60,004 nucleotides of DNA from Calditrichota bacterium (GCA_003854985.1 RQOG01000165.1:1-60004); one strand, 5' to 3'; positions 1 to 9,300 are shown, numbered from the stretch's first letter. Program-made: numbers and translations. Notes: generated from the sequence alone by a model not told the origin.

Positions 1-199
<199 letters not shown>

Positions 200-410
200 G
201 GTTAAATTCAGGTGGCTAAACATAAGCAAAGAATTTTAAATTATCAAATCCATTTTTTTGGTAGTAATAAGAAATTAAATATCTTAAACGCCTTTATAAA
301 TTGATGTTTTAATTTTTAAATACCAAATTTATATAAAAATTCTTGATTTTTTGTTGAATTATAAGCTCATTTTTGCATATGTTTGAAAGATTATTAACGA
401 AAGGGAAACT

Positions 411-1613
411 ATGGCAAACATAAAAAAAACAAAAGGTGTAATAGCAATTTTAACAGGCGGCGGAGATGTTCCCGGATTAAATCCTGCAATCCGTGCCGTT
501 ACCATTCGTGCAATACGTGAAGGATATCAGGTTATTGGTTTAAGACGAGGTTGGGCTGGTATATCAGAAATTATTCGCGATAAAAAAGCTGATAATTCAG
601 ACAATTATCAAGTATTAACAGAAGAAATAGTCAACCGTGCCGGAAGAACAGGAGGTACATTTCTTCATACTTCCCGTACACGCCCGAGCCACATGTCCAA
701 GATTAATATGCCACCCCACCTCAGAGACAAATACAAAGAGGATATGAATGACATAACACCTGAAGTCATAAAAAACCTTGACTGGCTCGGCGTCGATTAT
801 CTTATCCCGATTGGCGGCGACGATACATTAAGCTATGGCGTCAGATTATACCAGGAAGGTGTAAAAGTTATCGCGATTCCAAAAACCATGGATAACGATG
901 TTCCAGGTACAGATTATTGCATTGGCTTCAGTACATGCGTAACCCGTACGATTATGCTAACCAACAGTTTGCGTACCTCTGCCGGATCACATGAAAGAAT
1001 TCTTGTTATCGAAGTTTTTGGCAGATATGCCGGGTTTACCGCAATGCTGCCTGCAATGGCAGGAGCTGCCAATCGTTGTGTTATTCCTGAGCATAAATTT
1101 GAGATTGAACAGCTCACAGAATTACTTGTTCAGGATCGCTATGTTAATCCCAGCAGATATTCTATTGTCCTCGTTTCAGAAGGAGCGATGTTTGAAGGTG
1201 GAGAAATGATTTTTGAGCACCAGGAAAGAGACGCTTATGGTCATGCCAAATTAGGCGGCATCAGCGATCTTATTCTGGCAAAATTAAAAGAACTTACGCC
1301 TAAATTTAATAATGGTAAACAGATTAATGCGCTCAATCAAAAATTAGGTTATCTTGTCCGTTGTGGCGATCCCGACGCCATTGACTCTATTGTTCCCATG
1401 GCATACGGAAATCTTGCCCTGGACATGATATTAAAGGGAATTCATGGCCGGCTTGTAGTTCTAAAAGACGGACGTTATGATAATATGCCGATTGATGTTG
1501 TAACTGCAACTAAAAAACTTGTTAACGTTAAAGAGCACTATAATACAAAAAGACTGAGACCACATTACAGAAGTTTTCAGCAGAAACCATTGTTCATCAT
1601 GACCAGTGAATAA
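411..1613 (+). CDS. pfp: 6-phosphofructokinase, PPi-dependent type
   Basis: 400 aa, PfkA superfamily, catalysing phosphorylation of fructose 6-phosphate in cytosolic glycolysis (reversible in the PPi form). The N-terminal nucleotide/PPi loop TGGGDVPGLN is at residues 15-24, GGDDT at 135-139, PKTMDND at 157-163, and a GRYAG-type substrate motif near residue 210. In E. coli PfkA the first motif is GGDG and the second GTIDND. Here Asp138 replaces the Gly (position 104) needed for ATP, and Lys158 replaces Gly (position 124). Both changes are the accepted signature of PPi-dependent enzymes. The ATG follows an AAGGGA ribosome binding site. It is monocistronic, with a terminator immediately downstream. 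PPi use is inferred from these residues only. Confidence 0.93.
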   Translation: MANIKKTKGVIAILTGGGDVPGLNPAIRAVTIRAIREGYQVIGLRRGWAGISEIIRDKKADNSDNYQVLTEEIVNRAGRTGGTFLHTSRTRPSHMSKINMPPHLRDKYKEDMNDITPEVIKNLDWLGVDYLIPIGGDDTLSYGVRLYQEGVKVIAIPKTMDNDVPGTDYCIGFSTCVTRTIMLTNSLRTSAGSHERILVIEVFGRYAGFTAMLPAMAGAANRCVIPEHKFEIEQLTELLVQDRYVNPSRYSIVLVSEGAMFEGGEMIFEHQERDAYGHAKLGGISDLILAKLKELTPKFNNGKQINALNQKLGYLVRCGDPDAIDSIVPMAYGNLALDMILKGIHGRLVVLKDGRYDNMPIDVVTATKKLVNVKEHYNTKRLRPHYRSFQQKPLFIMTSE

Positions 1614-1632
1614 TATAAAAATGTTCTAATAA

Positions 1633-1664
1633 AAAAGGTCGGAAGATATTTTCCGGCCTTTTTT
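1633..1664 (+). terminator. Intrinsic terminator after the phosphofructokinase gene
   Basis: A GC-rich stem (AAGGTCGGAA paired with TTCCGGCCTT) is followed by six T. It is preceded by six A, so it could also terminate the converging AAA ATPase gene on the other strand. Confidence 0.88.
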
Positions 1665-1703
1665 CGCTCAATAAGATGGTAATATGCTTTCTAACCTGAA
1701 ATA

Positions 1704-2411
1704 CTAATCAAAACTAGATAGAAAATCACGATATATTTTATAATGCATTGTTTCTGTGTACATAATCGGTGTAACAATTGTCTGATCAAAATTGTAGATT
1801 TGAGCGTTTTTACAGGCCAATAAAATTGGCGAGTGCGTGGCGATGATAAACTGCGCATGGCCCTTATTGCTGTTTGTCGCTAAAATATCTAATAATTCAA
1901 GCTGACTATTAGGCGAAAGAGCGGTTTCCGGTTCATCAAGAAAATAGATACCTTCTATTTTATAACGATTTCGAAAAAACGACATTAATGATTGGCCATG
2001 AGATTTCGTAATCAGTGATTCACCGCCGAAATATTGAAGCTGACCCGGATCAGATGCCGCCCAGGAATCCAGGTAACGCGCAAAATCTCTGAATATATCT
2101 GAACCAAAAAAAGACCCGGGAACCTTTCCGTTTGACCATTCGATTGAAATATATCTGTAAAATATATTCTCAAAATTATTTGTAATATAACGCGTACAGT
2201 TCTCATTTTTCCAGATATAAATACCACATGCACGCGCAATTGCTTCAAGAAGCGTTGATTTACCGCTGCCATTTTCACCCACAAAAAAAGTTATAGGATA
2301 ATCAAAATGAATATGACTGGTTTCACGAAATAAAGGTATATTAAAAGGATATTGTTCTTCAGTTGGAAATTTTTTCGAGTGAATAGATATATTTTTTACA
2401 AAATTCGTCAT
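1704..2411 (-). CDS. AAA family ATPase (COG3910-like, SMC/ABC-type fold)
   Basis: 235 aa. The Walker A motif GENGSGKST is near residues 45-53, an ABC/SMC-type Walker B YFLDEPETALSP near 157-168, and the D-loop/H-switch segment FIIATHSP near 188-195. This is the layout of small stand-alone predicted ATPases in the RecF/SMC-related AAA group; the ABC signature between the Walkers is weak. The biological role is unknown, since members appear singly or in toxin or defence contexts. Nothing next to it suggests a toxin-antitoxin pair: the neighbours are a phosphofructokinase and a membrane glycosyltransferase. Confidence 0.8.
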   Translation of the reverse strand: MTNFVKNISIHSKKFPTEEQYPFNIPLFRETSHIHFDYPITFFVGENGSGKSTLLEAIARACGIYIWKNENCTRYITNNFENIFYRYISIEWSNGKVPGSFFGSDIFRDFARYLDSWAASDPGQLQYFGGESLITKSHGQSLMSFFRNRYKIEGIYFLDEPETALSPNSQLELLDILATNSNKGHAQFIIATHSPILLACKNAQIYNFDQTIVTPIMYTETMHYKIYRDFLSSFD

Positions 2412-2559
2412 TTTATTTATAACCTTATTATTTTATTTTTCTAATTCAAAAAATTATAAAAAATGTATTTCTTTCTATATATGTTTAAAAACTAACGAAA
2501 ATTGAATAGATTTATCCTAAAAAACATAATCATAAATTCTAACAATTATCTATCGTAAT

Positions 2560-4008
2560 TTATTTACAAAAAAGGTAATAATTATTATTACGATCAAAGC
2601 GTTCTATTCCAATAAGTTGTTCAAATTGTTCAGATTCATTACCGCTCTTATAGATTCCTAATTTATAATTTCCCGATTGCCATGCTTTGCTGAAGCCTTC
2701 AATATTATCCGTTATTTTACATGGCCGGTCGAAATACCATGAGAAGACCTGATAAACATCATATGGCTGAATACCTCCTGTTAACAGAGAATCACCCGGA
2801 AAAGTAATACTTTCTACCTGCGGTTTAAACTTTAAAAAGTCTCCTCCTTTTTTTGAATGAAAAGGAATTGAAGTAAATGTTGCTATAAAAATAATCAATA
2901 TCGTTAAAAAAACCAAAACTCTGGCAATCCATTGTATAAGTATATTTTTCCAGCTTTGATTATATAAAAATTCAGCTGCTAATAGTGCGAGAAAAGGGAC
3001 AACTGGTAATATATATCTTGTTTTCTTGAACTGTACAATAGAAAAGGCCATTAGAATTATTAAAAAGCTAAAGACGATTATATACTTAATTATATTATCT
3101 TTAGAGTACTTTTTCTTAAATATTTCCCAAATTCCAAAAAGACTTATGAATGTCCAGGGGACCATAATTTCCAACAATAATTTCTTTGGATAGAAAAGAA
3201 ACGAAGCAAAATTAAAATCATTCATGTTACCTGTACTTTTCCTGCCAGCCAATGACCACCCCACCTGTTTAAAAATATACCAGCTGAAGAAACGGCCATC
3301 ATCATAATAAAACTGAGCAAGAGTCCATGGCAACAAAATAAAAAGGATACCAGATAGAAAAATTAAAGTATTGACTATTTTATTCTTTATACCATCGGTA
3401 ATAAATATAAAAGCCAGAATTGCAATTAATACAGAGGCAAAAGCCGGAATTCCTTTTATGAGAAATGCCAATGACATTGCGGTTCCGCTTAAAAATGCCC
3501 AAATAATTCTTTTTTCCTTTAATAACAATACGACAAAAAAGAAACTCAACAGAATAAAAAAAGTAAGGGGCACTTCAAGTCTTGCTTTTCTGCCATAATC
3601 GATAAAATACAAAGTTGTGGCTAAAATTGATGCGGTGAGAAAGGCGTAATGGTGATCGGTTATTTTTTTTGCGGTGAAATAAAGAACGATTACAGAAGCA
3701 AATCCTGTAAAGGCAGAAAAAAGCTTAGCGGCAAAATCACTTATTCCAAATATTTTATAGTTAATCGCGGTTATCCACATATATAATGGCGGATGCTCAT
3801 AGAAATTACTCCACTCAGTAAAATATGGATGATGAATTATCAGCCAATCGCCTGTTTTTAGAATTTCTTTCGATAACAATGCATAACAGGCTTCATCACC
3901 TGTCAATGGACCCTGCCATAACTTTGTAAAAAAAACAACGAATGAAAAAACCGAAATCAGGTAAAATTGTGTTTTTTCTTCAAGCAAATTTAAGCTAATT
4001 CCAGACAT
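2560..4008 (-). CDS. Glycosyltransferase family 39 / ArnT-like membrane protein
   Basis: 482 aa with about 10-12 hydrophobic segments. The N-terminal luminal segment has TGDEACYALLSKEIL (the conserved acidic D-E of PMT/ArnT enzymes, after the first TM) and then HPPLYMW, typical of the PMT_2 domain (PF13231). Such enzymes move a sugar from a polyprenyl-phosphate carrier to lipid A, lipids or proteins on the outer face of the inner membrane. A soluble C-terminal tail of about 100 aa follows the last TM. No lipid-carrier or LPS genes flank it, so the acceptor is unknown. Confidence 0.85.
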   Translation of the reverse strand: MSGISLNLLEEKTQFYLISVFSFVVFFTKLWQGPLTGDEACYALLSKEILKTGDWLIIHHPYFTEWSNFYEHPPLYMWITAINYKIFGISDFAAKLFSAFTGFASVIVLYFTAKKITDHHYAFLTASILATTLYFIDYGRKARLEVPLTFFILLSFFFVVLLLKEKRIIWAFLSGTAMSLAFLIKGIPAFASVLIAILAFIFITDGIKNKIVNTLIFLSGILFILLPWTLAQFYYDDGRFFSWYIFKQVGWSLAGRKSTGNMNDFNFASFLFYPKKLLLEIMVPWTFISLFGIWEIFKKKYSKDNIIKYIIVFSFLIILMAFSIVQFKKTRYILPVVPFLALLAAEFLYNQSWKNILIQWIARVLVFLTILIIFIATFTSIPFHSKKGGDFLKFKPQVESITFPGDSLLTGGIQPYDVYQVFSWYFDRPCKITDNIEGFSKAWQSGNYKLGIYKSGNESEQFEQLIGIERFDRNNNYYLFCK

Positions 4009-5084
4009 AAATTTTCTTATAAATCAATCAAACAGATTTAATTTAGTTTTGTAAATTTAGTACTCATAATGTTGATTGAAAGCTTATGATATTAAGGCAT
4101 CCAAATCCAAGATAAGGGATAAGAATTTCATGGTTTCCCATTGATTCCCATTCGTACCTTAATCCTTCCAAGGCATATAAATAACATGTTTATTAGCGGC
4201 ATTCTCTACATAGTTTTCAAAGTAGAACATGCTATCATCATTAATTATCAATGAATTATAACTCCGATAAAGTACACCAGCCATTGATAACAGGTGTTTT
4301 ATTCCACCTCTTCTGTTCTTCCAATCAATATATATTTTGTTTAACTGGTACAAATAATTAGTACGTATAATCACCTTCAGCATTCATAAGCCCTTTATCA
4401 TTAGCAATACTAACAATAGTATTGTTACAATTTTAATATAAATCTTATAAATCTGTCACTATAATTCAAATATTTGTTTATAATTTTAATATAAATCAAA
4501 AACCGATACAGAAAAATCCATTTATAATCAGTCTATTTTTTGAATAAAACCTTAGCCTTAAAATGCGGCAATTCAGTAGAGAATTTAAAAAATATCTTTT
4601 CATTTTATCCTCAGTCAGTCTATATTTAATAAAAAACCAAGTAATCCAAAAATCCCTACCCACCTCAAATGCCTGATCCGTTTTATCAATGGAATAACAA
4701 ACATAATGGAATCGATATAGATGTATATGTGCACAATAATTGCGGGATTCATATTAAAGAAAACAGAGACTTCTATAATCAAATTAAGAAACCAGATTAT
4801 ATACCAGATGTTTATCCGCATCCTCTGATTGACATTTGGGACAACAGCAGATAATTCAAATGATTATCTAAAGAAACGAATCAAATTTTACTTCATTAAG
4901 CCGTTAGCAATTATGAATCCAATCCATCTTTTTACTCTGACCCATCTGTTATTTTTTAAAACCGGGCATTTAAAAATGATTATATTAGCATTGTAACTAA
5001 TCTATTTCTCTTGCATCAAAAAAATGAAATAAGATCATATGAATAATTAAGAAACTAATTCAAACTATTAGAAGGAGAAAAAAA
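4009..5084. other. 1.1-kb stretch with no convincing gene
   Basis: Very AT-rich. Two weak minus-strand frames exist. Positions 4159-4383 encode 74 aa with no recognisable motif. Positions 4615-4821 encode 68 aa, mostly hydrophobic with a Lys/Arg stretch, and the frame stays open upstream to a stop at 4864. A 61-aa plus-strand frame (4669-4854) overlaps the second. None has a good ribosome binding site. The stretch may be the decayed remains of a small membrane protein. The last ~50 bp hold the dps promoter and its ribosome binding site (AGAAGGAG). Confidence 0.5.
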
Positions 5085-5528
5085 ATGGCTTCTAAAAAAC
5101 TAGTTGATAAGCTTAATCAGAATATCGCAGATCTTCATGTTTTATATGTTAAACTGCATAACTACCACTGGAATATCAAGGGGTCGCAATTTTTTCAGCT
5201 TCATAATACAACCGAAGAATACTATGAATATATTGCAGAATTATACGATACGGTCGCTGAACGTGTATTACAATTAGGATCAAAACCACTGGCAACAGTT
5301 AAAGATTATGTACAGAAGGCAAAAATCACAGAAGAAACAAAAACAAATTTCAGCAGTGATGATGTAATTACGGGTATCATTAAAGATTTCGGCTATTTGC
5401 TAAATCATTCCAAAGAGATTCTTAAGCTTGCGGAAGAACAGGAAGATACTGGCACCGCGGATATGGTCACCGGAACGATCAGCTGGCTTGAAAAAGCCTT
5501 ATGGATGTTAAACTCCAGTAAAAAGTAA
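5085..5528 (+). CDS. dps: Dps/ferritin-like DNA-binding protein from starved cells
   Basis: 147 aa, the usual length for a Dps-family four-helix bundle. The ferroxidase-site motif HNYHWNIKG is at residues 27-35 and the partner acidic helix AELYDTVAER near 59-68, supplying the conserved His, Asp and Glu of the inter-subunit iron site. These proteins form dodecamers that oxidise Fe(II) with H2O2, store iron and can coat DNA. A strong AGAAGGAG site precedes the ATG. It is monocistronic and ends at a strong terminator. Its position close to the Fur/TonB receptor divergon fits a general iron theme, but no Fur box is evident in front of it. Confidence 0.93.
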   Translation: MASKKLVDKLNQNIADLHVLYVKLHNYHWNIKGSQFFQLHNTTEEYYEYIAELYDTVAERVLQLGSKPLATVKDYVQKAKITEETKTNFSSDDVITGIIKDFGYLLNHSKEILKLAEEQEDTGTADMVTGTISWLEKALWMLNSSKK

Positions 5529-5533
5529 ATATT

Positions 5534-5567
5534 AAAAAGCCCGAACAATTTCTTTCGGGCTTTTTTT
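5534..5567 (+). terminator. Intrinsic (probably bidirectional) terminator between dps and the TonB receptor
   Basis: The stem AAAAAGCCCGAA / TTTCGGGCTTTTTTT runs into seven T on the plus strand and a matching A-tract on the other side. It can therefore end both the dps transcript and the converging receptor transcript. Confidence 0.9.
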
Positions 5568-5615
5568 ATAGAATCACTTCATTAATCATCATTAGTCTTA
5601 TTTACAGCACATTAA

Positions 5616-7949
5616 TCAAAATGACATATCTAATCCTAAGTAGATGCTTCTTGGAATATGTGGCCCATATACATAAGCCGGATCGCGCTCAGCGTTCTTA
5701 TCCAGGTCTTCCTGATAAGCATCTGTCAGATTTTTAATTCCTATGCTTATGGCCCCTGATACCGATTTAAGCATGGGTAACCTGAGCGTTAAACCGGCAT
5801 TAATCACATAAAAATCCTGCACATTTTTTAAAACCAGTTTCGGTTCATTCTGACCAGTAACAGATATTTCATGAGGCACATTCATTTTCCCCGTATATAC
5901 AACGGCTGTAAAAAGGTTGATAATATCCGAAACATCAAAACTGCTGCGTATATATCCATATAGATCGGGTGTACGCAGAAAATTAGTGGTATTGAAATCG
6001 GCTATTGGAGAATCATATTTACTTTTGTTATAAGTAAGTCCACCACGAAATTCCAGGTTAGAGAGCGGACGGACGCCCATATCCGCTTCGACCCCGTGAA
6101 CCATTGCACCATCGCTGTTAATCCTCTCCCAGAATTCAACATTGCCATCTGCATAAATAAATTGATCCGTAAATGCATTTTCCAGCCTGGTATAGAAGCC
6201 GGTCAACGATATCATTACTGGCACAGTCCCGGTAAGTTTTTGATATTCAACCCCAGCGCTAACCGAAACACTTTTTTCGGGTTTAAGACCTGAGCTATTG
6301 CGTATAACCCTCTGGTCACCTTCCAATCCACAAATATGAAGATCCTCATCATAGGTCTGCGGCGCCTTAAATCCGGTTGAAACAGAGGCTCTCAGTTTAT
6401 AGTCTTCGCTTAAGTCTATTTTAGCGCTTAAACGGGGACTTAATATCCAATCATTAATTTCAGAATGCTTATCCGCTCTGACTCCGGCAATTATTTCAAA
6501 ACGGTCTTTTGCTCCAAAATGAAAATCATCCTGTAAGAATACACCGAAATTTTGATAAATATCATCTATATAATAAGCAGGATTAGCAACTGTTTTATCT
6601 TCCAGCATATCTTGTGTTAGCTGAACGCCGCTTGATAAATAATGCCTATTCGCCTGATAATTAAGCTGAAAACCACCCACATGCAGCCAGTTATCCGTTT
6701 TACCATAAAGCTTAAGCGCGTCTAATCGTTCTTCCGGCGTATCACCGCTTAACCCCCCAAAATAGGACTGACGATCGATAATACTGAAAGAATAATAGGC
6801 TTTGTAATTAAAATCCCTGTTTAACTTATGATCCCAGCGCGCTGAACCGCCATAACGCCAATGTTCAATATATTCCGCAATATCAGCCTCATGCACAGGC
6901 AGGTGCATATCATTTCCACCGCGGCGTTCTTCATGTATATGATGAAAACGAAGGCTCAATTCACCCTGAAGTATCGGTTTATAATACCAGTTAAAACCTA
7001 AGGATTCATTTCTCAATTGACCTAATTCACTATATCCATCTTCGTTTCGGTCATAGGCATTTCTTTTTCTGGAAGAAAGAAATACATAAGCGCCGGATGT
7101 ACCGTCATTATTAATTATTTCAGAAATTGCTCCTATCTCCTGATCGTATTCACCATCAACGGAAACACCTTTGTACTTCAAATGCATGCGATTACTGAGC
7201 GGTTTACTGGTAATCATATTTATAGTTCCGGCTATGGCATCGCCTCCATATAAAGCCGAACCGCCGCCTTTTACAATTTCTATCTGATCAATCATTTCTT
7301 CAGGGAAATGCTCCAAACCATAAACACCGGCTACGCTGCTGATTACCGGATCGCCATCTATAAGCAATTGAGAATATTTGCCATCAAAGCCCAATATTCT
7401 TACCTGTGTAAAATTGCAGTTCTGACAATTATTTTCAACCCTTACGCCAGTCTGGAAAGACATGGCTTCTGCAAGATTACAAGCCTGACTCTGATCAATC
7501 AGTTTTCGCGGAATCACTTCTGTCTTTACCGGTGCATCTTCATAAAGATATGGCGTTGATGTACCGGTAACCACTATCGTTCCTGTCTCCATTATGCCAG
7601 GATAAAGACTAAAATCCGCCACAGTAATTTCATAATTTTTAATTACTAACATTCTTCGTTCGGAATTATAACCAATATATGAGGCCACTAAATATACTTC
7701 GCCCACAGGAACATGACTGATTGTAAATTCACCTCGCACATCAGTTGAAGCGCCAAGTGTCGTATTTAAAATTATTATATTAACCCCTATCAATGGCTCG
7801 TCAGTAGACTGATCCACCACTTTGCCGCAGATGGTACCGGTTTTATTAATTATATTCGATACACCTGTAATTTCCTCATTTGCCAATAAAGATTCGTTGT
7901 TCATTATAAACATTAATGCTATACTTATATATAAAATAATCCTTCGCAT
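5616..7949 (-). CDS. TonB-dependent outer-membrane receptor with carboxypeptidase-regulatory-like N-domain
   Basis: 777 aa from the ATG at 7949 (MRRIILYISIALMFIMNN signal peptide), chosen because GGGGAG lies 7 nt upstream; the frame itself runs 20 codons further out. A CarboxypepD_reg-like beta-sandwich (about 38-115: GKVVDQSTDEPLIGVNI) is followed by the TonB plug (about 125-240, with the NCQNCNFTQVRI motif and YGGDAIAGTINMI) and a 22-strand barrel ending in aromatic F. The Cys-x-x-Cys in the plug (NCQNC) is typical of a receptor subfamily linked to metal or haem uptake. It imports a ligand across the outer membrane with TonB energy. It lies directly downstream of a His-rich small protein, with a Fur-family gene divergent, so a metal or metal-complex substrate is the best inference. 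Confidence 0.92.
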   Translation of the reverse strand: MRRIILYISIALMFIMNNESLLANEEITGVSNIINKTGTICGKVVDQSTDEPLIGVNIIILNTTLGASTDVRGEFTISHVPVGEVYLVASYIGYNSERRMLVIKNYEITVADFSLYPGIMETGTIVVTGTSTPYLYEDAPVKTEVIPRKLIDQSQACNLAEAMSFQTGVRVENNCQNCNFTQVRILGFDGKYSQLLIDGDPVISSVAGVYGLEHFPEEMIDQIEIVKGGGSALYGGDAIAGTINMITSKPLSNRMHLKYKGVSVDGEYDQEIGAISEIINNDGTSGAYVFLSSRKRNAYDRNEDGYSELGQLRNESLGFNWYYKPILQGELSLRFHHIHEERRGGNDMHLPVHEADIAEYIEHWRYGGSARWDHKLNRDFNYKAYYSFSIIDRQSYFGGLSGDTPEERLDALKLYGKTDNWLHVGGFQLNYQANRHYLSSGVQLTQDMLEDKTVANPAYYIDDIYQNFGVFLQDDFHFGAKDRFEIIAGVRADKHSEINDWILSPRLSAKIDLSEDYKLRASVSTGFKAPQTYDEDLHICGLEGDQRVIRNSSGLKPEKSVSVSAGVEYQKLTGTVPVMISLTGFYTRLENAFTDQFIYADGNVEFWERINSDGAMVHGVEADMGVRPLSNLEFRGGLTYNKSKYDSPIADFNTTNFLRTPDLYGYIRSSFDVSDIINLFTAVVYTGKMNVPHEISVTGQNEPKLVLKNVQDFYVINAGLTLRLPMLKSVSGAISIGIKNLTDAYQEDLDKNAERDPAYVYGPHIPRSIYLGLDMSF

Positions 7950-8048
7950 GGAACACTCCCCTGTTGTCAAATAAAATATCCTTAGTTTATATAAAACAGC
8001 TGATGACAAACTTTTACCAGCCGTTTATAAAATTTCAGTAGATTTTGC

Positions 8049-8426
8049 TTAACAACCTGTAGGTGGAGCCCGAAGGTGTTTCGGAAAGATTAATAAATAG
8101 GAATTAAACTTCTTATCTGAAAGATAATGACATTCTTTACTTTCAAGAATATTTAAACCGTTGAATACGTCAACAAGAAAAAATTTGTTTTGATCTGAAA
8201 TCGAAGAATAATAATAATACTCTACATTATTATGTGTATGCTTTGAAGATTTTTTCTGAGAATCATTTTGCTTTTCAGTATACGGATGGCTATGAACAAT
8301 AACTCTGCCATCTTCCATAGTATGTGTATGCAGAAAAACCGGCGTTGTAACCTGCATGATAACCAGACTGAAAACAGCAATCAGCAGCCCGGACTTAACT
8401 ATGTTTTGAATAAATTTTCTGTTCAT
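8049..8426 (-). CDS. Small exported His-rich protein of the TonB receptor operon
   Basis: 125 aa. An N-terminal hydrophobic segment (about residues 12-30) is followed by a His cluster (HTHTMEDGRVIVHSHPY, then KHTHNN) and a short conserved-looking tail ending RAPPTGC. Small proteins with HTH..DG...HSHP clusters occur beside TonB receptors and metal-responsive regulators in Bacteroidota-like genomes; I know no firm function. A periplasmic metal-binding or metal-presenting role is inferred from the His residues. It is co-directional with the receptor, 99 bp upstream of its start. A 27-bp imperfect palindrome sits 45 bp upstream. Confidence 0.75.
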   Translation of the reverse strand: MNRKFIQNIVKSGLLIAVFSLVIMQVTTPVFLHTHTMEDGRVIVHSHPYTEKQNDSQKKSSKHTHNNVEYYYYSSISDQNKFFLVDVFNGLNILESKECHYLSDKKFNSYLLIFPKHLRAPPTGC

Positions 8427-8470
8427 TGTTTTATAAGCATTTTATTTGTTATATATGCTGCGCGAGTATA

Positions 8471-8497
8471 AGTATTAACCTGTCTTAAGTCAATACT
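8471..8497. promoter_or_regulatory. Imperfect palindrome, candidate operator of the His-rich/TonB operon
   Basis: The arms are AGTATT at 8471-8476 and AATACT at 8492-8497, with further matching inside (9 of 13 pairs). It sits 45 bp upstream of the His-rich gene start. It differs from the Fur box, so another regulator is possible. Confidence 0.35.
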
Positions 8498-8694
8498 AAA
8501 ATATAATACAAGTTTTTGTACAGCATAATATTTATATTTATTTAATAGATTATTTGTATTAAGCATAAAACAATTTTTCATATCCAAAATACAATTGAAA
8601 AAATATTTAATCGGAGTGTTTTCCTTTATCTTTAAATTTTTATAAAACGATTGTTTTTTATGTGTAAAAACTTGTTAATCCCTTCAATGTCCTA

Positions 8695-8722
8695 TTGACT
8701 TTTGTGAAAAAAATTCTAAATT
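8695..8722 (+). promoter_or_regulatory. Candidate fur promoter
   Basis: TTGACT at 8695-8700 and TAAATT at 8717-8722 with a 16-bp spacer give a plausible -35/-10 pair directly abutting the Fur box. The -10 is weak, so this is tentative. Confidence 0.3.
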
Positions 8723-8741
8723 GACAATGAAAATCATTATC
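8723..8741. promoter_or_regulatory. Fur box
   Basis: GACAATGAAAATCATTATC matches the classical 19-bp Fur box GATAATGATAATCATTATC at 17 of 19 positions. It lies 31 bp before the fur-family start codon, where binding would block transcription, so autoregulation is likely. It may also act on the divergent operon. Confidence 0.8.
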
Positions 8742-8772
8742 AATAATAGAGCACATTTTAGAGTCAAATATA

Positions 8773-9225
8773 ATGAGATATCCATGGTGGCAGCACAGGC
8801 TTTATAAAGCAGGTTATCGGTTAACCAATCCACGTCAAGTCGTTATCAATATTCTTAAAAATACCGATAAGCATTTGAGCGCGGAAGATATCTATGTGGA
8901 TTCTTTGAAAATCAACTCCTCGATTGGTCTAACGACTGTTTACAGAACCCTGGATTTATTTCAGCAAATTGGCATCGTTCAAAAATTTGATTTCGGAGAG
9001 GGCAAAGCCCGTTACGAGCTTATAAAGAATCCTATAAAAAAAGAACATCATCATCATATTATCTGCGTAAAATGTAAAGAAATTGTTGATTATACAGATT
9101 TTCTTAACGAAGAATTAGAGCTCATAAATAAAACTGAAAAAGCGCTTTCGGAGAAATATCAATTTAAGATATTACACCATACAGTGCATTTTTATGGAAT
9201 GTGTAGTAAATGCCAGGCTACCTGA
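8773..9225 (+). CDS. fur: Fur family metal-responsive transcriptional regulator
   Basis: 150 aa. The N-terminal winged helix (about 10-85) contains YRLTNPRQVVINIL and TTVYRTLDLF, the Fur recognition helix. The dimerisation domain has the HHHH metal-ligand cluster near 95, a CVKC pair near 100, and a C-terminal CSKC pair near 146, so both structural Cys4 zinc-site pairs are present. The metal sensed (Fe, Zn or Mn) cannot be fixed from the sequence; the Fur-type box in front favours iron. It is divergent from the His-rich/TonB operon and starts the long plus-strand run of metal-related genes. Confidence 0.9.
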   Translation: MRYPWWQHRLYKAGYRLTNPRQVVINILKNTDKHLSAEDIYVDSLKINSSIGLTTVYRTLDLFQQIGIVQKFDFGEGKARYELIKNPIKKEHHHHIICVKCKEIVDYTDFLNEELELINKTEKALSEKYQFKILHHTVHFYGMCSKCQAT

Positions 9226-9273
9226 TAGAAAAAAAGTGATAAGACATAATCAGGCAAAAATTTAAATCATATA

Positions 9274-9300
9274 TATGGTATTACATTATGTTATACCATA
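9274..9300. promoter_or_regulatory. 27-bp near-perfect palindrome before DUF5320, candidate operator
   Basis: The outer arms are TATGGTAT (9274-9281) and ATACCATA (9293-9300); the inner arms are ACAT (9283-9286) and ATGT (9288-9291). Only one base pair mismatches around the central T, giving 12 of 13 matched pairs. It lies 48 bp before the DUF5320 start and 48 bp after the fur stop. No T-tract follows, so an operator is more likely than a terminator. Confidence 0.6.

Larger units (their letters stand above)
8427..8772. promoter_or_regulatory. Divergent regulatory region between the His-rich/TonB operon and fur
   Basis: A 346-bp AT-rich intergenic region. It contains a 27-bp imperfect palindrome on the receptor side (8471-8497) and, on the fur side, a possible promoter followed directly by a near-consensus Fur box (8723-8741). 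No coding potential is seen. Confidence 0.8.

Noticed and set aside
4669..4854. 61-aa plus-strand frame
   Set aside because: Antisense to an equally weak frame, no ribosome binding site and no family signal.
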